Assembly (NCBI RefSeq): GCF_011742165.1
Contig: NZ_JAAQTO010000056.1
Coordinates: 1-57,955 of the forward strand
Direction of reading: 5' to 3'
Length of the DNA: 57,955 nucleotides
Source of the DNA: Billgrantia bachuensis
GTDB lineage: Bacteria; Pseudomonadota; Gammaproteobacteria; Pseudomonadales; Halomonadaceae
Shown: piece by piece, positions 33,817 to 42,794 of the stretch
Layout: every line of letters starts with the position of its first letter
Numbering within the stretch: position 1 is the first letter of the stretch
The notes under the pieces: generated by a model
What the model was told of the DNA's origin: nothing
The model's database searches: none
What the model saw: the letters and a program-made list of their open reading frames with translations, nothing else
Made by a program: the position numbers and the translations under genes

Positions 33817-34008
33817 TCAGTCACCTGCCTTCTCGTTGAGCACAGTCTTCACCCGGGCGATGTCCCGACGAACCTGCTTGAGCAGATGAGTCTGGCTGAG
33901 CTGGCCGGTGGCCTTCTGCATGCGCAGGTTGAACTGCTCGCGGAGGAGTTCGAAGAGCTGCTCCTGGAGCTGCTCGACTGACTTTTCACGAATTTCCTGG
34001 GCTTTCAT
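33817..34008 (-). CDS. rpmC: Large-subunit ribosomal protein L29
   Basis: Sits at the polypeptide exit tunnel near the trigger-factor site. From the ATG at 34008 the product has 63 residues, the E. coli length: MKAQEIREKSVEQLQEQL, a two-helix coiled-coil fold. That ATG overlaps the rplP stop codon by one base (TGATG), favouring it over the GTG one codon earlier. Translation is likely coupled to rplP. Confidence 0.97.
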   Translation of the reverse strand: MKAQEIREKSVEQLQEQLFELLREQFNLRMQKATGQLSQTHLLKQVRRDIARVKTVLNEKAGD

Positions 34009-34421
34009 CACATCACCGTCCGTTTCACAAAGGTGGTGGATATGGGCATCTTCTGGGCGGCGAGAGTGAAGGCCTCACGGGCCAGCTCTTCCGACACACC
34101 TTCGATTTCATACAGGACCCGGCCCGGCTGGATCTGTGCAACCCAGTACTCGACGGAGCCCTTGCCCTTACCCATACGGACTTCGAGCGGCTTCTTGGAA
34201 ATCGGCTTGTCGGGGAACACGCGGATCCAGATCTTGCCGCCACGCTTGACGTGACGGGTGATCGCACGACGGCCGGCTTCGATCTGACGCGCCGTGATGC
34301 GGCCGCGACCGGTTGCCTTGAGGCCGTATTCCCCGAAGCTTATCTTGCTTCCGCGATGCGCCAGGCCACGATTGCGGCCTTTCATCATCTTGCGGAATTT
34401 CATGCGCTTGGGCTGTAACAT
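34008..34421 (-). CDS. rplP: Large-subunit ribosomal protein L16
   Basis: Organises the A-site side of the peptidyl transferase region. The 137-residue product (E. coli 136) starts MLQPKRMKFRKMMKGRNRGLA and contains the RGKIWIRVFPD-type strand (RGGKIWIRVFPDKPISKKP). It is 15 bases after rpsC and shares one base with the rpmC start. Confidence 0.98.
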   Translation of the reverse strand: MLQPKRMKFRKMMKGRNRGLAHRGSKISFGEYGLKATGRGRITARQIEAGRRAITRHVKRGGKIWIRVFPDKPISKKPLEVRMGKGKGSVEYWVAQIQPGRVLYEIEGVSEELAREAFTLAAQKMPISTTFVKRTVM

Positions 34422-34436
34422 CGACTCGCTCTCCCC

Positions 34437-35138
34437 TTACCTGGAACCTTTCTTCTTGGAGGGCGCGGCCTGCGGCTGTTGCTTGGCCTTGGCGCGGACC
34501 TCTTCGATGCCCCCGAGGATTTCACCCTTGAAGACCCAAACCTTGACACCGATGATGCCGTAGGTGGTTTTCGCTTCGTAGGTGGCGTAGTCGATGTCCG
34601 CACGCAGGGTGTGAAGCGGCACGCGGCCTTCGCGGTACCATTCGGTACGTGCGATTTCGGCGCCACCGAGGCGACCTGACAGCATCACCTTGATACCACC
34701 TGCCCCCAGGCGCATGGCGTTCTGCACGGAACGCTTCATGGCACGGCGGAACATGACGCGGCGCTCGAGCTGACCGGCGATGTTCTGCGCGACGAGCTTG
34801 GCGTCGAGTTCCGGCTTGCGGACTTCCTCGATGTTGACGTGCACGGGCACGCCCATCATCGCGGTAACGTCGCGACGCAGCTTGTCGACGTCCTCGCCCT
34901 TCTTGCCAATCACGATGCCCGGACGGGCAGTGTGAATGGTAATGCGGGCGTTGTTGGCCGGACGCTCGATATGGATGCGGCTCACGGACGCATTCTTCAG
35001 ACGCTCTTCGAGGAAGCGACGCACCTCGAGATCGTTGTTCAGCTTGTCGGCATAAGCACCGCGCTCGGCATACCACACCGAGGAGTGGTCCTTGACGATA
35101 CCCAGCCGAATACCTGTCGGATGTACTTTCTGACCCAT
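34437..35138 (-). CDS. rpsC: Small-subunit ribosomal protein S3
   Basis: Lines the mRNA entry channel. The 233-residue product equals E. coli length. The N-terminal KH domain has GIVIGKKGEDVDKLR, the C-terminal domain has GRLGGAEIARTEWYREGRVPLHT, and the tail is basic (APSKKKGSR). It is 11 bases after rplV. Confidence 0.98.
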   Translation of the reverse strand: MGQKVHPTGIRLGIVKDHSSVWYAERGAYADKLNNDLEVRRFLEERLKNASVSRIHIERPANNARITIHTARPGIVIGKKGEDVDKLRRDVTAMMGVPVHVNIEEVRKPELDAKLVAQNIAGQLERRVMFRRAMKRSVQNAMRLGAGGIKVMLSGRLGGAEIARTEWYREGRVPLHTLRADIDYATYEAKTTYGIIGVKVWVFKGEILGGIEEVRAKAKQQPQAAPSKKKGSR

Positions 35139-35149
35139 CTGGTCGACTC

Positions 35150-35482
35150 CTACTTCTCGGCTACCTTGACGGTGATGTGGCAGGTGCGCTTCAGGATGCG
35201 GTCCGCACGACCCTTGGCGCGCGGACGGATGCGCTTGAGCGTCATGCCCTCATCGACGCAGATGGTCGAGACACGCAGCTCGTCGATATCCATGCCGTTG
35301 TTTTCTTCCGCATTCGCGATGGCGGACTGCAGCACCTTCTTGACCAGCTTGGCAGCCTTCTTCGGTGAGAAGGTCAGCAGGTCGAGCGCCTCGGCGACCG
35401 GTTTACCGCGCACCTGGTCAGCCACCAAACGGGCCTTCTGGGCGGATAAACGAGCGCCACGCAGCTTAGCTGTGACTTCCAT
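35150..35482 (-). CDS. rplV: Large-subunit ribosomal protein L22
   Basis: Lines the exit tunnel. The 110-residue product matches E. coli. The beta-hairpin reaching the tunnel constriction (MTLKRIRPRAKGRADRIL) carries no deletion of the kind linked to macrolide resistance. It lies 18 bases after rpsS and 11 bases before rpsC. Confidence 0.98.
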   Translation of the reverse strand: MEVTAKLRGARLSAQKARLVADQVRGKPVAEALDLLTFSPKKAAKLVKKVLQSAIANAEENNGMDIDELRVSTICVDEGMTLKRIRPRAKGRADRILKRTCHITVKVAEK

Positions 35483-35500
35483 CTCTCAATCCTCTCTGGC

Positions 35501-35776
35501 TTACCGTTTGGCTTTCTTGTCCGCCGCATGACCGCGATAAGTGCGGGTGGCAGCGAATTCGCCCAGCTTGTGGCCAACCATTTCCTCGGAGACGTGCACC
35601 GGGACGTGTTGGCGACCGTTATGGACAGCAATGGTGAGCCCAACCATGTTCGGCAGGATCATGGAACGACGCGACCAGGTCTTGATCGGTTTGCGGTCGT
35701 TCTTCTCCACTGCAGCCTCAACCTTCTTCAGCAGATGAAGGTCAATAAAAGGACCTTTCTTCAGTGAACGTGGCAC
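35501..35776 (-). CDS. rpsS: Small-subunit ribosomal protein S19
   Basis: A 30S head protein that pairs with S13. The 91-residue product (E. coli 92) begins MPRSLKKGPFIDLHLLKKVE and contains the family signature SEEMVGHKLGEFAATRTYRGH. It is 22 bases after rplB and 18 bases before rplV. Confidence 0.98.
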   Translation of the reverse strand: MPRSLKKGPFIDLHLLKKVEAAVEKNDRKPIKTWSRRSMILPNMVGLTIAVHNGRQHVPVHVSEEMVGHKLGEFAATRTYRGHAADKKAKR

Positions 35777-35798
35777 AGCCGTTACCCCTTAATGTCTG

Positions 35799-36626
35799 TT
35801 ACTTGGCCTTGCGGCGACGAACGATCAGCGCGTCGGTGCGCTTGTTCTTACGGGTCTTGTGGCCCTTGGTGGGCACACCCCACGGCGACACCGGATGGCG
35901 ACCGCCGCTGGTGCGGCCTTCACCGCCGCCGTGCGGGTGGTCGACCGGGTTCATGGCCACACCGCGAACGGTCGGGCGCACGCCTCTCCAGCGCTTCGCA
36001 CCGGCCTTGCCAAGTTGACGCAGGCTGTGCTCGGAATTGCCCACTTCACCCAGGGTCGCACGGCAGTCGGCCAGCACCTTGCGCATCTCACCGGAGCGCA
36101 GACGCAGACTGGCATAGCTTCCTTCACGAGCGACCAGCTGAGCGCTGGTACCGGCACTGCGAGCGATCTGCGCACCCTTGCCGGGCTTGAGCTCGATGCA
36201 GTGAACGGTGGAACCCAGCGGGATGTTACGCAGCGGAAGGGTGTTGCCCTTCTTGATCGCCGCATTCACGCCGGACTCGAGCTTGTCGCCCGCACTCACG
36301 CCCTTGGGCGCGATGATGTAGCGACGCTCGCCGTCCAGGTACTTGAGCAGCGCAATGTGAGCGCTACGATTGGGATCGTATTCGAGACGCTCGACGATGG
36401 CGGGAACGCCATCCTTGGTGCGCTTGAAGTCGATCAACCGGTAGTGCTGACGGTGACCACCGCCCACATGGCGGGTGGTGATACGACCGTTGTTGTTACG
36501 ACCGCCGCTACGCGACTGCTTCTCGAGCAGCGGGGCGTAGGGCTTGCCCTTGTGCAGGCCTTCGCTGACGACCTTGACGACGTGGCGACGACCGGCGGAT
36601 GTGGGTTTTGTCTTGACGATTGCCAT
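35799..36626 (-). CDS. rplB: Large-subunit ribosomal protein L2
   Basis: Needed for subunit association and peptidyl transferase activity. The 275-residue product (E. coli 273) has the RNA-binding OB-like and SH3-like domains. The conserved PHGGGEGR loop contains the histidine equivalent to E. coli His229. It is 17 bases after rplW and 22 bases before rpsS. Confidence 0.98.
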   Translation of the reverse strand: MAIVKTKPTSAGRRHVVKVVSEGLHKGKPYAPLLEKQSRSGGRNNNGRITTRHVGGGHRQHYRLIDFKRTKDGVPAIVERLEYDPNRSAHIALLKYLDGERRYIIAPKGVSAGDKLESGVNAAIKKGNTLPLRNIPLGSTVHCIELKPGKGAQIARSAGTSAQLVAREGSYASLRLRSGEMRKVLADCRATLGEVGNSEHSLRQLGKAGAKRWRGVRPTVRGVAMNPVDHPHGGGEGRTSGGRHPVSPWGVPTKGHKTRKNKRTDALIVRRRKAK

Positions 36627-36643
36627 GATCCGTACTCCTGCCC

Positions 36644-36940
36644 TTATTCGGCGCCAGTGAAGTCTTCGAGCGTTTCACCAGCAGCCAGGGTCACGTATGC
36701 CTTGCGGTAGCCCTGGCGGCGGCCCAGACCCTGCGCAGTACGCTTGGTCTTGCCCTTCATGTTCAGCACCTGGACGCGATCGACCTTCTTGCCAAACAAC
36801 ACCTGAACGGCTTGCTTGATTTCCGGCTTGGTCGCGTCGCTGGCCACCTTGAACACATACTGGTTGCGCTCGGCGGCGAAAGCGGCCTTCTCGGTCACGT
36901 GCGGACCGAGCAGAACCTTGAATACGCGCTCCTGGTTCAT
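36644..36940 (-). CDS. rplW: Large-subunit ribosomal protein L23
   Basis: Docking site for trigger factor and SRP at the tunnel exit. The 98-residue product (E. coli 100) starts MNQERVFKVLLGPHVTEKA and contains KVDRVQVLNMKGKTKR. Its ATG overlaps the rplD stop by four bases (ATGA), so translation is coupled. Confidence 0.98.
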   Translation of the reverse strand: MNQERVFKVLLGPHVTEKAAFAAERNQYVFKVASDATKPEIKQAVQVLFGKKVDRVQVLNMKGKTKRTAQGLGRRQGYRKAYVTLAAGETLEDFTGAE

Positions 36941-37542
36941 GCCAGCTTCTCCTCGAATTTACGCAGAGCAGAGACGGTGACCAGCACCTTGTCGAAGGCG
37001 ATCAGGCTCACCGGATCGGCGGCAGCCACATCCACCACATCCACGTTGGGAATGTTGCGAGCGGCCAGATACAGCTTCTCGTCGACTTCCTCGGTGACGA
37101 TCAGTGCCTTCTCCAGACCCAGCTCACCCAGCTTGGCGACCAGTTGCTTGGTCTTGGGCGCATCGACGGTGAACTCGTCGATGGCAACCAGACGTTCCTG
37201 ACGCACCAGCTCGGACAGGATGGAGCGCATTGCTGCGCGATACATCTTGCGGTTGACCTTCTGCGAGTGGTCCTGCGGACGCGCCGCGAAGGTCACGCCC
37301 CCGCTACGCCACAGCGGCGAACGGATGGTGCCGGCGCGAGCGCGACCGGTACCCTTCTGGCGCCACGGCTTCTTGCCGCCACCACGCACATCGGAACGGT
37401 TCTTCTGAGCGCGAGTACCCTGACGACCACCGGCCAGATAGGCAGTGACGACCTGGTGAACCAGCGCCTCGTTGAATTCTTTGCCAAAGGTGGCGTCGGC
37501 GACTTCGACAGTACCCGCGCCTGCAGCAAGATTCAGATTCAT
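36937..37542 (-). CDS. rplD: Large-subunit ribosomal protein L4
   Basis: A 50S assembly protein whose loop reaches the exit tunnel; in E. coli it also represses its own S10 operon by acting on the leader. The 201-residue product equals E. coli length, with the loop KNRSDVRGGGKKPWRQKGTGRAR intact. It is 14 bases after rplC. In this genome the leader before rpsJ is short, so its target, if any, is unclear. Confidence 0.98.
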   Translation of the reverse strand: MNLNLAAGAGTVEVADATFGKEFNEALVHQVVTAYLAGGRQGTRAQKNRSDVRGGGKKPWRQKGTGRARAGTIRSPLWRSGGVTFAARPQDHSQKVNRKMYRAAMRSILSELVRQERLVAIDEFTVDAPKTKQLVAKLGELGLEKALIVTEEVDEKLYLAARNIPNVDVVDVAAADPVSLIAFDKVLVTVSALRKFEEKLA

Positions 37543-37556
37543 CGGTTCTATCCCCT

Positions 37557-38195
37557 TCAGCCAGCTTTGACGGCGCTACGAACGATGACGTCGCTGCCGG
37601 TAGCACCGGGCACGGCACCCTTGATCAGCAGCAGGTTACGCTCGGCATCGACCCGCACGACTTCGAGGCTCTGGACGGTGCAGCGGACATTACCCATCTG
37701 ACCGGCCATCTTCTTGCCCTTGAAGACACGACCCGGGGTCTGACACATGCCGATGGAACCCGGCGCGCGATGCGACAGGGAGTTGCCGTGGGTGGCATCC
37801 TGGGTACGGAAGTTCCAGCGCTTGACGGCGCCTTGGAAGCCCTTGCCCTTGGAGGTGCCGGTCACGTCGACCTTCTGACCAGCTTCGAAGAGGGATACGG
37901 TGAGTTCGCCGCCCACTTCCGGAGCCTCATCGCCTGCGGCGACACGGAACTCCATCAGCGAACGACCGGCCTCGACACCTGCCTTGGCGTACTGACCTGC
38001 TTGCGCCTTGGTGAGATGCTTGGCCTTGCGGGAGCCGGTTGTGACCTGAACCGCCGCGTAGCCGTCGGATTCGACGGTCTTGACGCTGGTGACGCGGTTC
38101 GGCTCAACCTCGATCACGGTTACGGGCACGGAGGCGCCATCTTCGGTAAAGACACGGGTCATACCGGCCTTTCTACCGACTAAACCGATAGTCAT
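37557..38195 (-). CDS. rplC: Large-subunit ribosomal protein L3
   Basis: One of two proteins that start 50S assembly. The 212-residue product (E. coli 209) begins MTIGLVGRKAGMTRVF and carries the extended loop with GFQGAVKRWNF and HGNSLSHRAPGSIGMCQTPG reaching the peptidyl transferase centre. A GGAG ribosome site precedes the ATG. The spacer to rpsJ is 150 bases, much longer than the spacing elsewhere in this cluster. Confidence 0.98.
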   Translation of the reverse strand: MTIGLVGRKAGMTRVFTEDGASVPVTVIEVEPNRVTSVKTVESDGYAAVQVTTGSRKAKHLTKAQAGQYAKAGVEAGRSLMEFRVAAGDEAPEVGGELTVSLFEAGQKVDVTGTSKGKGFQGAVKRWNFRTQDATHGNSLSHRAPGSIGMCQTPGRVFKGKKMAGQMGNVRCTVQSLEVVRVDAERNLLLIKGAVPGATGSDVIVRSAVKAG

Positions 38196-38345
38196 TCTCA
38201 GTCTCCTTTAGTGTACGGGGCTATCACCCGCTATGGCTGCCCTTTCCAGAGCATTCCACTAGCACGTTGTATGACGCCATCACGGCGTGGCGGCTGCTGC
38301 TCCAACTCGTTCGAAAGAGCGCTGGGCCGCGGGTGTCTAGTGTGG
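38196..38345 (-). promoter_or_regulatory. Structured spacer between rpsJ and rplC
   Basis: This 150-base gap has no open frame of note. On the minus strand it can form a long-range CACTAG/CTAGTG stem (38337-38342 with 38257-38262) enclosing an ACGCC/GGCGT hairpin (38274-38288), and a CGGG-TGATAG-CCCG hairpin close to the rplC ribosome site. No convincing promoter was seen. A regulatory leader is possible but unproven. Confidence 0.35.
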
Positions 38346-38657
38346 TTAGTCGAGCTTGATCTGCACGTCCACGCCGGCGGCGAGGTCGAGCTTCATGAGG
38401 GCATCGACGGTCTTTTCAGTCGGCTCGACGATATCGAGCACACGCTTGTGAGTGCGGATCTCGTACTGGTCGCGCGCATCTTTGTTGACGTGCGGCGAAA
38501 TCAGTACGGTGTAGCGCTCACGATTGGTCGGCAGCGGGATCGGACCGCGCACCTGAGCACCAGTCCGCTTGGCGGTATCAACAATCTCCGCGGCAGACTG
38601 ATCGATCAGGCGATGGTCGAATGCCTTCAACCGAATGCGAATCTTCTGGTTCTGCAT
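38346..38657 (-). CDS. rpsJ: Small-subunit ribosomal protein S10 (NusE)
   Basis: A 30S head protein that also acts in antitermination with NusB. The 103-residue product equals E. coli S10: MQNQKIRIRLKAFDHRLIDQ, and the loop RTGAQVRGPIPLPTNRERYTV is intact. It starts the S10 cluster, about 58 bases downstream of the predicted transcription start. Confidence 0.98.
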   Translation of the reverse strand: MQNQKIRIRLKAFDHRLIDQSAAEIVDTAKRTGAQVRGPIPLPTNRERYTVLISPHVNKDARDQYEIRTHKRVLDIVEPTEKTVDALMKLDLAAGVDVQIKLD

Positions 38658-38721
38658 TTGCCCTAAACTCCAATGGATGTCGACGGCATTTGCCGCCTAC
38701 CCACGCATTCAAAGGATGCGC

Positions 38722-38750
38722 ATTATATGCACGCCGAGGGCGAGAGTCAA
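38722..38750 (-). promoter_or_regulatory. S10 operon sigma-70 promoter
   Basis: On the minus strand, TTGACT (38750-38745) and a perfect TATAAT (38727-38722) are separated by exactly 17 bases. Transcription would start near 38715. It lies between the tuf terminator and rpsJ, so the S10 cluster has its own start. Confidence 0.88.
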
Positions 38751-38768
38751 ACACTCCGCCAAGGTGCG

Positions 38769-38798
38769 CAGAAAGGGGGCTCCTCACGGAGCCCCCTT
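38769..38798 (-). terminator. Terminator after tuf
   Basis: A perfect 11-bp stem AAGGGGGCTCC/GGAGCCCCCTT (38773-38798) with a TCAC loop stands 24 bases after the tuf stop. The T run on the minus strand is short (TTTCT), so termination may be partial. Confidence 0.75.
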
Positions 38799-38821
38799 CG
38801 ATCAATCAGAAGCCCAGGGAC

Positions 38822-40015
38822 TTACTGAACGATCTTGGCCACGACGCCGGCGCCGACGGTGCGGCCGCCTTCACGAATGGCGAAGCGCAGACCTTCGTCC
38901 ATGGCGATCGGAGCGATCAGGGTGACGACCATCTTGACGTTGTCGCCCGGCATGACCATCTCGACGCCTTCCGGCAGCTCGCAGGTACCGGTCACGTCGG
39001 TGGTGCGGAAGTAGAACTGCGGACGGTAGCCCTTGAAGAACGGCGTGTGACGACCACCCTCTTCCTTGGACAGCACGTAGACTTCGGCTTCGAAGACGGT
39101 GTGCGGATTGATGGTGCCCGGCTTGGCCAGAACCTGTCCACGCTCGACTTCGTCACGCTTGGTACCACGCAGCAGGGCACCGACGTTCTCACCGGCACGA
39201 CCTTCGTCGAGCAGCTTGCGGAACATCTCGACACCGGTAACGGTAGTCTTGGTGGTGTCCTTGATACCGACGATCTCGACTTCCTCGCCAGCCTTGACGA
39301 TGCCGCGCTCGATACGACCGGTGACCACGGTGCCACGACCGGAGATGGAGAAGACGTCCTCGATCGGCATCAGGAACGGCTGATCGATGGCGCGCTCCGG
39401 CTCCGGGATATAGTCGTCCAGGGCCTTGATCAGGTTGGCAACGGCAGTGGTACCCATGCCGTTCTCGTCCTCACCGTTCAGCGCCATCAGGGCAGAACCG
39501 GTGATGATCGGCGTGTCGTCGCCCGGGAAGTCGTACTCGTTCAGAAGCTCGCGAACTTCCATCTCGACCAGCTCGAGCAGCTCCTCGTCATCGACCATGT
39601 CGGCCTTGTTCAGGAACACGACGATGTACGGTACGCCAACCTGACGCGACAGCAGGATGTGCTCACGAGTCTGCGGCATGGGGCCGTCTGCAGCGGAACA
39701 GACCAGGATGGCGCCGTCCATCTGGGCCGCACCAGTGATCATGTTCTTGACGTAGTCGGCGTGCCCCGGGCAGTCGACGTGCGCGTAGTGACGCTCCTCG
39801 GACTGATACTCGACGTGAGAGGTGGCGATGGTGATACCACGCTCACGCTCTTCCGGAGCGTTGTCGATGGAGTCGAACTGACGCCATTCACCGCCGAAGA
39901 CCTCAGCAGAAACGCGAGTCAGGGCCGCAGTCAGAGTGGTCTTGCCGTGGTCGACGTGACCGATGGTGCCGACGTTGACGTGCGGTTTGGAACGTTCAAA
40001 TTTTTCCTTAGCCAC
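38822..40015 (-). CDS. tuf: Elongation factor Tu
   Basis: GTPase that delivers aminoacyl-tRNA to the ribosome. The 397-residue product (E. coli 394) has the P-loop GHVDHGKT, DCPGHADY, NKADMVDD and SALMALNG GTPase motifs, followed by domains 2 and 3. Insertions such as EVFGGEWRQFDSI and acidic runs (NGEDENGMG) resemble halophilic gammaproteobacteria. It ends the str operon, 29 bases after fusA. The usual second copy near secE is absent, so this may be the sole tuf. Confidence 0.98.
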   Translation of the reverse strand: MAKEKFERSKPHVNVGTIGHVDHGKTTLTAALTRVSAEVFGGEWRQFDSIDNAPEERERGITIATSHVEYQSEERHYAHVDCPGHADYVKNMITGAAQMDGAILVCSAADGPMPQTREHILLSRQVGVPYIVVFLNKADMVDDEELLELVEMEVRELLNEYDFPGDDTPIITGSALMALNGEDENGMGTTAVANLIKALDDYIPEPERAIDQPFLMPIEDVFSISGRGTVVTGRIERGIVKAGEEVEIVGIKDTTKTTVTGVEMFRKLLDEGRAGENVGALLRGTKRDEVERGQVLAKPGTINPHTVFEAEVYVLSKEEGGRHTPFFKGYRPQFYFRTTDVTGTCELPEGVEMVMPGDNVKMVVTLIAPIAMDEGLRFAIREGGRTVGAGVVAKIVQ

Positions 40016-40044
40016 TTCGATAACCTCTTTACGTTTGCTAGCGG

Positions 40045-42165
40045 TTAGCCTTTCTGGTTGATGACGGCTTCAACGATGCTGGAGGGCGCCTCTTCGTACG
40101 CTGCGAACTCCATGGTGTAGCTCGCACGACCCTGGGTCTGGGAGCGCAGATCGGTCGCATAACCGAACATTTCACCCAGAGGCACCATCGCGCGGATGAC
40201 CTTGCCGGAGGAAGAGTCATCCATGCCCTGCACCAGACCACGGCGACGGTTGAGGTCACCCATGACGTCACCCATGAAATCCTCGGGCGTCACGACTTCG
40301 ACCCTCATCACCGGCTCCAGCAGCACGGCCTTGGCCTTGCGGGCCCCTTCCTTGACTGCCATGGAAGAGGCAACCTTGAACGCGTTCTCGTTCGAGTCCA
40401 CGTCATGGTAGGAACCATCGTACAGCGTGACCTTGACGTCGATCATCGGGTAACCCGCGATGACGCCGTTCTGCAGCTGCTCATAGGCCCCTTTCTCGAC
40501 GGCACCCACGTACTCCTTGGGTACCACACCGCCGACGATCTCGGAAGCGAACTTGAAGTGCATGTCTTCGTCTTCGCCCTTGTCCGCCTCGGTGAGCGGC
40601 TCGATACGCAGCCAGACATGGCCGTACTGGCCACGACCGCCGGACTGACGCACGAACTTGCCTTCCTGCTCGACCTTGCCACGAATGGTTTCGCGGTAGG
40701 CCACCTGCGGCTTGCCGATGTTGGCTTCGACCTTGAACTCGCGACGCATGCGGTCGACGATGATGTCCAGGTGCAGCTCGCCCATGCCGGAGATGATAGT
40801 CTGACCGGTTTCTTCGTCGGTCCTGACCTGGAACGACGGATCTTCCTGGGCCAGCTTGCCCAGCGCCACGCCCATCTTCTCCTGATCGACCTTGGATTTC
40901 GGCTCTACCGCCACGGAGATTACCGGATCCGGGAACTCCATGCGCTCGAGCACGATCTTGTTCTCCAGATCGCACAGGGTGTCACCGGTAGTGACGTCCT
41001 TCAGGCCGATACAGGCGGCGATGTCGCCAGCCAGAACTTCCTTGATCTCTTCGCGCGAGTTGGCGTGCATCTGCACGATACGACCCACTCGCTCCTTCTT
41101 CTGCTTGACCGAGTTGTAGACGCTGTCGCCAGACTTCAGCACCCCGGAATAGACGCGAATGAAGGTCAGCGTACCGACGAAGGGATCGGTAGCAATCTTG
41201 AAGGCCAGTGCAGCGAAGGGAGCGCTGTCGTCCGCCTCGCGGGTCGCAACGGTGCCGTCCCGGTCGTCCAGCTCACCCTCGATGGCCTTGACCTCGGTGG
41301 GTGACGGCATGTACTCGATGACGCCGTCGAGCACCGCCTGGACACCCTTGTTCTTGAACGCCGAGCCGCAGGTGACCAGCACGATTTCATTGTCCAGCGT
41401 GCGGCGACGCAGACCGGCCTTGATCTCCTCGATGGACAGCTCACCCTCTTCGAGGTATTTGTCCATCAGCTCTTCGGAGGCCTCGGCAGCGGCTTCGACC
41501 ATCTGCTCGCGGTACTCCTCGGCGGTCTCCTGGAGCTCGGCCGGGATATCGACCAGCTCGTAGTTCATGCCCAGGCTTTCCTCGTCCCACAGGATAGCCT
41601 TCATCTGGATCAGGTCGATGACGCCCTTGAAATCCTCCTCGGTGCCCCAGTTGATCTGGATCGGCACGGCATTGGCATTCAGACGCTTCTTGAGCTGATC
41701 GACGACCATGAAGAAGTCGGCACCGGTGCGGTCCATCTTGTTGACGAACACCATGCGCGGCACTTCGTACTTGTTGGCCTGACGCCATACGGTCTCGGTC
41801 TGCGGCTGCACGCCGGACGAGCCGCACAGCACCACCACGGCACCATCGAGCACGCGCAGCGAGCGCTCCACCTCGATGGTGAAGTCGACGTGCCCGGGGG
41901 TATCGATGATGTTGATGCGGTGCTCATCGAACTGCTTGTTCATGCCCTGCCAGAAGCAGGTAGTCGCCGCGGAGGTGATGGTGATGCCACGCTCCTGCTC
42001 CTGCTCCATCCAGTCCATGGTTGCCGCGCCGTCATGGACCTCGCCCACCTTGTGGGAGAGACCGGTGTAGAACAGGACACGCTCGGTCGTGGTGGTCTTG
42101 CCGGCATCGACGTGGGCGACGATACCGATATTACGATAGCGTTTGAGTGGAGTCTTGCGAGCCAC
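40045..42165 (-). CDS. fusA: Elongation factor G
   Basis: Translocase GTPase. The 706-residue product (E. coli 704) starts MARKTPLKRYRNIGIVAHVD. GTPase motifs are AHVDAGKTT, DTPGHVDF and NKMDRTGAD. Domain IV contains GGRGQYGHVWLRI. No changes typical of fusidic acid resistance were looked for beyond overall conservation. It is 45 bases after rpsG and 29 bases before tuf. Confidence 0.98.
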   Translation of the reverse strand: MARKTPLKRYRNIGIVAHVDAGKTTTTERVLFYTGLSHKVGEVHDGAATMDWMEQEQERGITITSAATTCFWQGMNKQFDEHRINIIDTPGHVDFTIEVERSLRVLDGAVVVLCGSSGVQPQTETVWRQANKYEVPRMVFVNKMDRTGADFFMVVDQLKKRLNANAVPIQINWGTEEDFKGVIDLIQMKAILWDEESLGMNYELVDIPAELQETAEEYREQMVEAAAEASEELMDKYLEEGELSIEEIKAGLRRRTLDNEIVLVTCGSAFKNKGVQAVLDGVIEYMPSPTEVKAIEGELDDRDGTVATREADDSAPFAALAFKIATDPFVGTLTFIRVYSGVLKSGDSVYNSVKQKKERVGRIVQMHANSREEIKEVLAGDIAACIGLKDVTTGDTLCDLENKIVLERMEFPDPVISVAVEPKSKVDQEKMGVALGKLAQEDPSFQVRTDEETGQTIISGMGELHLDIIVDRMRREFKVEANIGKPQVAYRETIRGKVEQEGKFVRQSGGRGQYGHVWLRIEPLTEADKGEDEDMHFKFASEIVGGVVPKEYVGAVEKGAYEQLQNGVIAGYPMIDVKVTLYDGSYHDVDSNENAFKVASSMAVKEGARKAKAVLLEPVMRVEVVTPEDFMGDVMGDLNRRRGLVQGMDDSSSGKVIRAMVPLGEMFGYATDLRSQTQGRASYTMEFAAYEEAPSSIVEAVINQKG

Positions 42166-42210
42166 GGTGGAACTCCCCGTTGGTTGGCGATGCGTTTAGA
42201 AGCACTGCAC

Positions 42211-42681
42211 TTAGAAGCGGTAGTGCGAGAATGCCTTGTTGGCCTCAGCCATGCGATGCACGTCTTCACGCTTCTTGACCGCAGAACCCTTGCCTTCGGC
42301 GGCATCGAGCATCTCGCCTGCGAGACGCTGCACCATGGTCTTCTCACCGCGCTTGCGTGCCGCATCCACTAGCCAGCGCATGGCCAGCGCCTGGCGGCGC
42401 GAGGGGCGAACCTCTACCGGCACCTGATAGGTCGCACCGCCGACGCGGCGGGACTTGACCTCGACCATCGGCTGAATGGCTTCCAGCGCGCGATCGAAGA
42501 TATCCAGCGGCTCTTCCTTGCTACGCTCGGCAACCGTGTCCAGCGCACCATAAACGATACGCTCAGCTGTGGACTTCTTGCCGCTGACCATCAGGTGGTT
42601 CATGAACTTGGCCAGACGCTCACTTCCGAACTTGGGATCCGGCAGGATCTCGCGCTTGGCTACTACTCTTCTTCTAGGCAT
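42211..42681 (-). CDS. rpsG: Small-subunit ribosomal protein S7
   Basis: Nucleates the 30S head and, in E. coli, represses the str operon by binding the rpsL-rpsG spacer. From the ATG at 42681 the product has 156 residues: MPRRRVVAKREILPDPKFGS. An AGAGGG site precedes it, and the in-frame ATG 33 bases earlier is rejected. The rpsL-rpsG gap of 113 bases is large enough for such a site. Confidence 0.97.
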   Translation of the reverse strand: MPRRRVVAKREILPDPKFGSERLAKFMNHLMVSGKKSTAERIVYGALDTVAERSKEEPLDIFDRALEAIQPMVEVKSRRVGGATYQVPVEVRPSRRQALAMRWLVDAARKRGEKTMVQRLAGEMLDAAEGKGSAVKKREDVHRMAEANKAFSHYRF

Positions 42682-42794
42682 GACAAGCCCTCTAGCGAAG
42701 GGTCTTTCAGGCAAACCCGGAACTCCCGCTACCTGCGGCGCCCGGCCTTACTCTTATCAGACCGAAATGGTTTTCCAGTACGTATCGATGTCGA
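42682..42794 (-). promoter_or_regulatory. rpsL-rpsG spacer, candidate S7 control site
   Basis: This 113-base gap is about the size of the E. coli spacer (about 96 bases) where S7 binds the str mRNA to repress translation. No strong perfect hairpin or promoter stands out by eye, so the call rests on position only. Confidence 0.3.

Noticed and set aside
38621..40048. A 475-codon plus-strand open frame opposite tuf
   Set aside because: It runs antisense to a clear EF-Tu gene and covers the S10 promoter and tuf terminator on the other strand; no independent coding signal.
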